From NVQY01 sp047639325 (GTDB lineage Bacteria > Pseudomonadota > Alphaproteobacteria > Rhodobacterales > Rhodobacteraceae): DNA of 8,468 bases. The stretch lies in contig JBLINN010000188.1 of the NCBI GenBank assembly GCA_047639325.1, positions 1-8,468 of the forward strand. Direction: 5' to 3'. Made by a program: the position numbers and the translations under genes. Position 1 is the stretch's first letter. Every line of letters begins with the position of its first letter. Below the pieces are notes generated by a model, which saw nothing but the letters and a program-made list of their open reading frames with translations, ran no database searches and was not told the origin of the DNA. Positions 6,808-8,468 of this stretch are shown here, piece by piece.

Positions 6808-6832
6808 TCAGCGCCGGGCTATTCGGCGCTGA
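6808..6832 (-). other. Stem-loop spanning the dsrA stop codon
   Basis: TCAGCGCC and GGCGCTGA form a perfect 8-bp stem with a 9-base loop. The dsrA TAG (6821-6819) is in the loop. Together with the hairpin at 6774-6791 it makes two tandem stem-loops in the dsrA-dsrB junction. There is no T-run between them. Confidence 0.55.
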
Positions 6833-8126
6833 TCTGCAAACCTGCGTCGCGTGCCTTGCGCTCGAACCATTTCTCCGCCTCTTCGTCGAAATCGTCGGTG
6901 CGCACATAGCTGGACGTGCGGGGATGGTTGACCATGTTGGGATCAACTTCGATGTCCATCGCGTCCAAAAAGGCAGGCAGGCCGATCCGGTCGATGGTTT
7001 CGCCAATCCGCTCATGCTCCAGCGCGTTATCGGCAAAGAATTCGACCATGTTCTCGGCGAACTCTTCCAGCTTTTCAAAGTCTTCGTCGGTTTCCAGCTT
7101 GATGAACGGCACAACCATGATGCCCATCATGTCGCCAACCTTCAGCGACCGCTTGCCGCCAACCATGATCGACGCGCCCCTGTCATCACCCGGGCTTAGC
7201 GCCTTGGTCATCACGTTGATGCAATGCATGCAGCGCACGCAGGACTTATTGTCGATTTCCATGGTGTCATCGTCGTTCAGCGAAATCGCCCGGGTCGGAC
7301 ACATGCTGACAACCGTATCAATGGTGTACTTGCGGCCCACTTCGGCCACGTGTTCCTTGACCTTTTCCTGGTTGATCTTGATGTCATCGCGCCAGGTGCC
7401 GATCACCGCAAAGTCAGCCCGGTGGATGGCGTTCACGCAGTCATTGGCACAGCCCGAGAACTTGAATTTGAACTTATAGGGCAGCGACGGACGGTGCATT
7501 TCGTCCAGCAGTTTGTTGATGATGCCACGATGCGCGCGCTGTTCGTCAAAGCAGGACTGTTCGCAGCGGGCATGGCCCACACAGCTCATCGCGGTGCGCA
7601 GCGCGGGACCGGCGCCGCCAAGATCAAAGCCGATCTCGTTTAGCGCATCAAACGCCTTTTGCGTGTTTTCGGTGGTGCAACCCTGGAACATGATGTCCCC
7701 GGACTGCCCGTGAAACGCGATCAGGCCTGATCCATGCTCTTCCCAGATGTCACACATCTGGCGCAAGAGGTCGGTGGTATAGTGAAAGCCCGGGGGCGGC
7801 ATTACTCGCAGGGTGTGGAATTCTTTGGACTCAGGAAACTTGTCGGCAACCTCGGAAAAGCGCGGGATGATACCGCCGCCGTAGCCAAACACCGAAACCG
7901 TGCCGCCCTTCCAGTACCCCATGCGGTTTTCATAGGACATGTCCAGCTGACCCATCAGATCGTTCATCATCTTCTGGTTGCTGGGGGCGCCTTCGTCGCG
8001 CAGCCGCTTCAGCCCGGTGACAAAGCTGGGCCAGGGCCCGTCTTCCAGTTGGTCCAGATTTGGTGTTGGATGCGTTTCTTTGCCGCCTGACACGGTATCG
8101 TCCTGATCTCGGTCGCCGTCTTTCAT
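6819..8126 (-). CDS. dsrA: DsrA, dissimilatory sulfite reductase alpha subunit (reverse type)
   Basis: Alpha subunit of siroheme sulfite reductase and first gene of the operon. The 435-residue product carries the siroheme-linked [4Fe-4S] ligands as Cys182-X5-Cys188 (CVGHARC) and Cys226-X3-Cys230 (SGCANDC). A ferredoxin insertion follows, with Cys276-Pro and CVRCMHC (Cys296, 299, 302). The block PPGFHYTTDLLRQMCDIWEEHGSGL and the GQSGDIMFQG motif are typical DsrA. ATG 8126 has GGGAGGA about five bases upstream, the best start in the frame. The protein directs sulfur oxidation in concert with DsrC, DsrEFH and DsrL; the oxidative direction is inferred from this context, not from the DsrA residues alone. 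An untranslated leader of about 160 bases is likely if the candidate promoter at 8294-8322 is right. Confidence 0.98.
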   Translation of the reverse strand: MKDGDRDQDDTVSGGKETHPTPNLDQLEDGPWPSFVTGLKRLRDEGAPSNQKMMNDLMGQLDMSYENRMGYWKGGTVSVFGYGGGIIPRFSEVADKFPESKEFHTLRVMPPPGFHYTTDLLRQMCDIWEEHGSGLIAFHGQSGDIMFQGCTTENTQKAFDALNEIGFDLGGAGPALRTAMSCVGHARCEQSCFDEQRAHRGIINKLLDEMHRPSLPYKFKFKFSGCANDCVNAIHRADFAVIGTWRDDIKINQEKVKEHVAEVGRKYTIDTVVSMCPTRAISLNDDDTMEIDNKSCVRCMHCINVMTKALSPGDDRGASIMVGGKRSLKVGDMMGIMVVPFIKLETDEDFEKLEEFAENMVEFFADNALEHERIGETIDRIGLPAFLDAMDIEVDPNMVNHPRTSSYVRTDDFDEEAEKWFERKARDAGLQISAE

Positions 8127-8145
8127 GGTTTCCTCCCAATCGTGT

Positions 8146-8259
8146 TCATAATCTGATGCCGCTGCCCGGCTGGTACATTCCTTCGGAGTATTTGCCGTCG
8201 ACCCAAAACGCTTGTCGTTCGGGTGTCAAAACGATGCGCTGTCGCGCACTGTATCCGAC
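8146..8259 (-). other. Possible leader peptide frame before dsrA, lacking a standard start codon
   Basis: An open frame of 37 codons (counted from GTC 8259) ends at TGA 8146, about 20 bases before dsrA. A perfect AGGAGG (8270-8265) lies five bases before codon GTC at 8259, exactly where ATG or GTG would be expected. The peptide (GYSARQRIVLTPERQAFWVD then GKYSEGMYQPGSGIRL) has a protein-like composition, but I recognise no family. A TTG at codon 11 has no SD. It may be a real small gene with a start altered by mutation or read error, a gene remnant, or chance. Confidence 0.3.
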
Positions 8260-8264
8260 CGCTG

Positions 8265-8270
8265 CCTCCT
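8265..8270 (-). promoter_or_regulatory. Perfect SD-like AGGAGG without an adjacent start codon
   Basis: AGGAGG is the best SD match in the window, yet it precedes GTC after five bases rather than a start codon. The dsrA start is 138 bases downstream and has its own SD. Confidence 0.4.
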
Positions 8271-8284
8271 CAGCTTCTTATATA

Positions 8285-8306
8285 TACATTGCAATAATCG
8301 AATGTA
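8285..8306. promoter_or_regulatory. Inverted repeat TACATT-N10-AATGTA, candidate operator
   Basis: Six-base perfect arms separated by ten bases lie in the AT-rich leader region and overlap the candidate dsrA -10 element. Within it ATTGCAAT (8288-8295) is an 8-base palindrome. One helical turn between arms suits a dimeric regulator, but no known binding site is recognised. Confidence 0.3.
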
Positions 8307-8322
8307 ATAATCAATAAGACAA
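8294..8322 (-). promoter_or_regulatory. Candidate dsr operon promoter
   Basis: TTGTCT (8322-8317), a 17-base spacer and GATTAT (8299-8294) match four of six bases at each sigma70 element. The region is strongly AT-rich against a GC-rich background. It would give a leader of about 160 bases before dsrA. The match is weak, and the nearby TATATATAAG is a possible alternative -10. Confidence 0.3.
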
Positions 8323-8331
8323 TCACAGCAC

Positions 8332-8362
8332 TTGGCACAACTTGTCCCTGATCTGGTATAAG
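8332..8362 (+). promoter_or_regulatory. Extended -10 promoter of the divergent gene
   Basis: TGGTATAAG (8354-8362) is an extended -10 element (TGnTATAAG). TTGGCA (8332-8337) is a possible -35 with a long 19-base spacer, acceptable for an extended -10 promoter. Arms GCACTT (8328-8333) and AAGTGC (8360-8365) flank it. The start would lie near 8369, about 30 bases before ATG 8402. Confidence 0.45.
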
Positions 8363-8401
8363 TGCCCCCGAAAACGATCCGAAACGGCAAGGAACCCGCC
8401 G

Positions 8402-8468
8402 ATGAAAACTGTTATTAAACCGGTATTTAGATGGCATGATTTAGATGCCACCGATACCTATGACAGCT
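8402..8468 (+). CDS. 5' end of an unidentified divergent gene
   Basis: ATG 8402 opens a frame that runs off the right edge (22 codons: MKTVIKPVFRWHDLDATDTY then DS). AAGGAA (8389-8394) lies seven bases upstream, an ideal SD, and an extended -10 promoter lies further up. The residues are too few to name a family. Codons such as TTA and AGA are unusual compared with the dsr genes. Divergent neighbours of dsrA might be sulfur-related or regulatory, but nothing in the 22 residues shows it. Confidence 0.55.
   Translation, partial: MKTVIKPVFRWHDLDATDTYDS

Noticed and set aside
5676..7199. Long open frame on the plus strand opposite dsrB and dsrA
   Set aside because: It is antisense to two unmistakable genes with full cofactor motifs. 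GC-rich codon use on the minus strand produces such open frames, and the translation matches no family.
8333..8347. Sigma54 promoter (TGGCAC...TTG)
   Set aside because: TGGCAC is good, but the GC dinucleotide required ten bases after GG is CC, and the TTG is out of place.
1..8468. tRNA, rRNA, CRISPR array or insertion sequence
   Set aside because: No tRNA-like cloverleaf, repeat-spacer pattern, transposase or terminal inverted repeats were seen on either strand.

Overview
This window is most of a reverse-type dissimilatory sulfite reductase (rDsr) operon, read entirely on the minus strand. The order is dsrA-dsrB-dsrE-dsrF-dsrH-dsrC-dsrM-dsrK-[ferredoxin remnant]-dsrL, with dsrL cut by the left edge. 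This is the order of the classical Allochromatium vinosum dsr cluster (dsrABEFHCMKLJOPN), apart from the extra ferredoxin remnant between dsrK and dsrL. The presence of dsrEFH and dsrL, and the absence of dsrD from the window, mark it as a sulfur-oxidising system rather than a sulfate-reducing one. The GC-rich, tightly packed genes with good Shine-Dalgarno (SD) sites suggest a sulfur-oxidising proteobacterium. An alphaproteobacterium (possibly a marine Rhodobacteraceae/Roseobacter-type lineage, from which rDsr loci have been reported) is my best guess, but this is inference.

Layout from right to left, in the direction of transcription: 8402-8468 holds the start of an unidentified gene on the plus strand, divergent from the operon. 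8149-8401 is an AT-rich, promoter-bearing divergent region that also holds a possible leader peptide frame with an excellent SD but no standard start codon. Next come dsrA and dsrB (the siroheme sulfite reductase alpha2beta2 core), dsrEFH (sulfurtransferase heterohexamer), dsrC (sulfur-carrier protein with two redox cysteines), dsrM and dsrK (the membrane cytochrome b and the HdrD-like iron-sulfur subunit of DsrMKJOP), a disrupted ferredoxin-like gene, and dsrL (iron-sulfur flavoprotein NAD(P)H oxidoreductase). dsrJOP are expected beyond the left edge.

How they work together (family knowledge): sulfur is passed through DsrEFH to the C-terminal cysteines of DsrC. DsrAB, interacting with DsrL, oxidises the carried sulfur to sulfite, and DsrL delivers electrons to NAD(P)+. 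DsrMK(JOP) is thought to reoxidise or process DsrC at the membrane.

The most unusual points are: (i) a two-cluster ferredoxin gene between dsrK and dsrL whose two halves lie in different frames, with the first CxxCxx ligands missing, consistent with a 3n+2-base deletion across an ATGTG repeat; (ii) GC-rich stem-loops at the dsrA/dsrB junction and on both sides of dsrC, which look like intercistronic processing or stability elements; (iii) an open frame upstream of dsrA with a perfect AGGAGG but GTC where the start codon should be; (iv) an extended -10 promoter driving the divergent gene.
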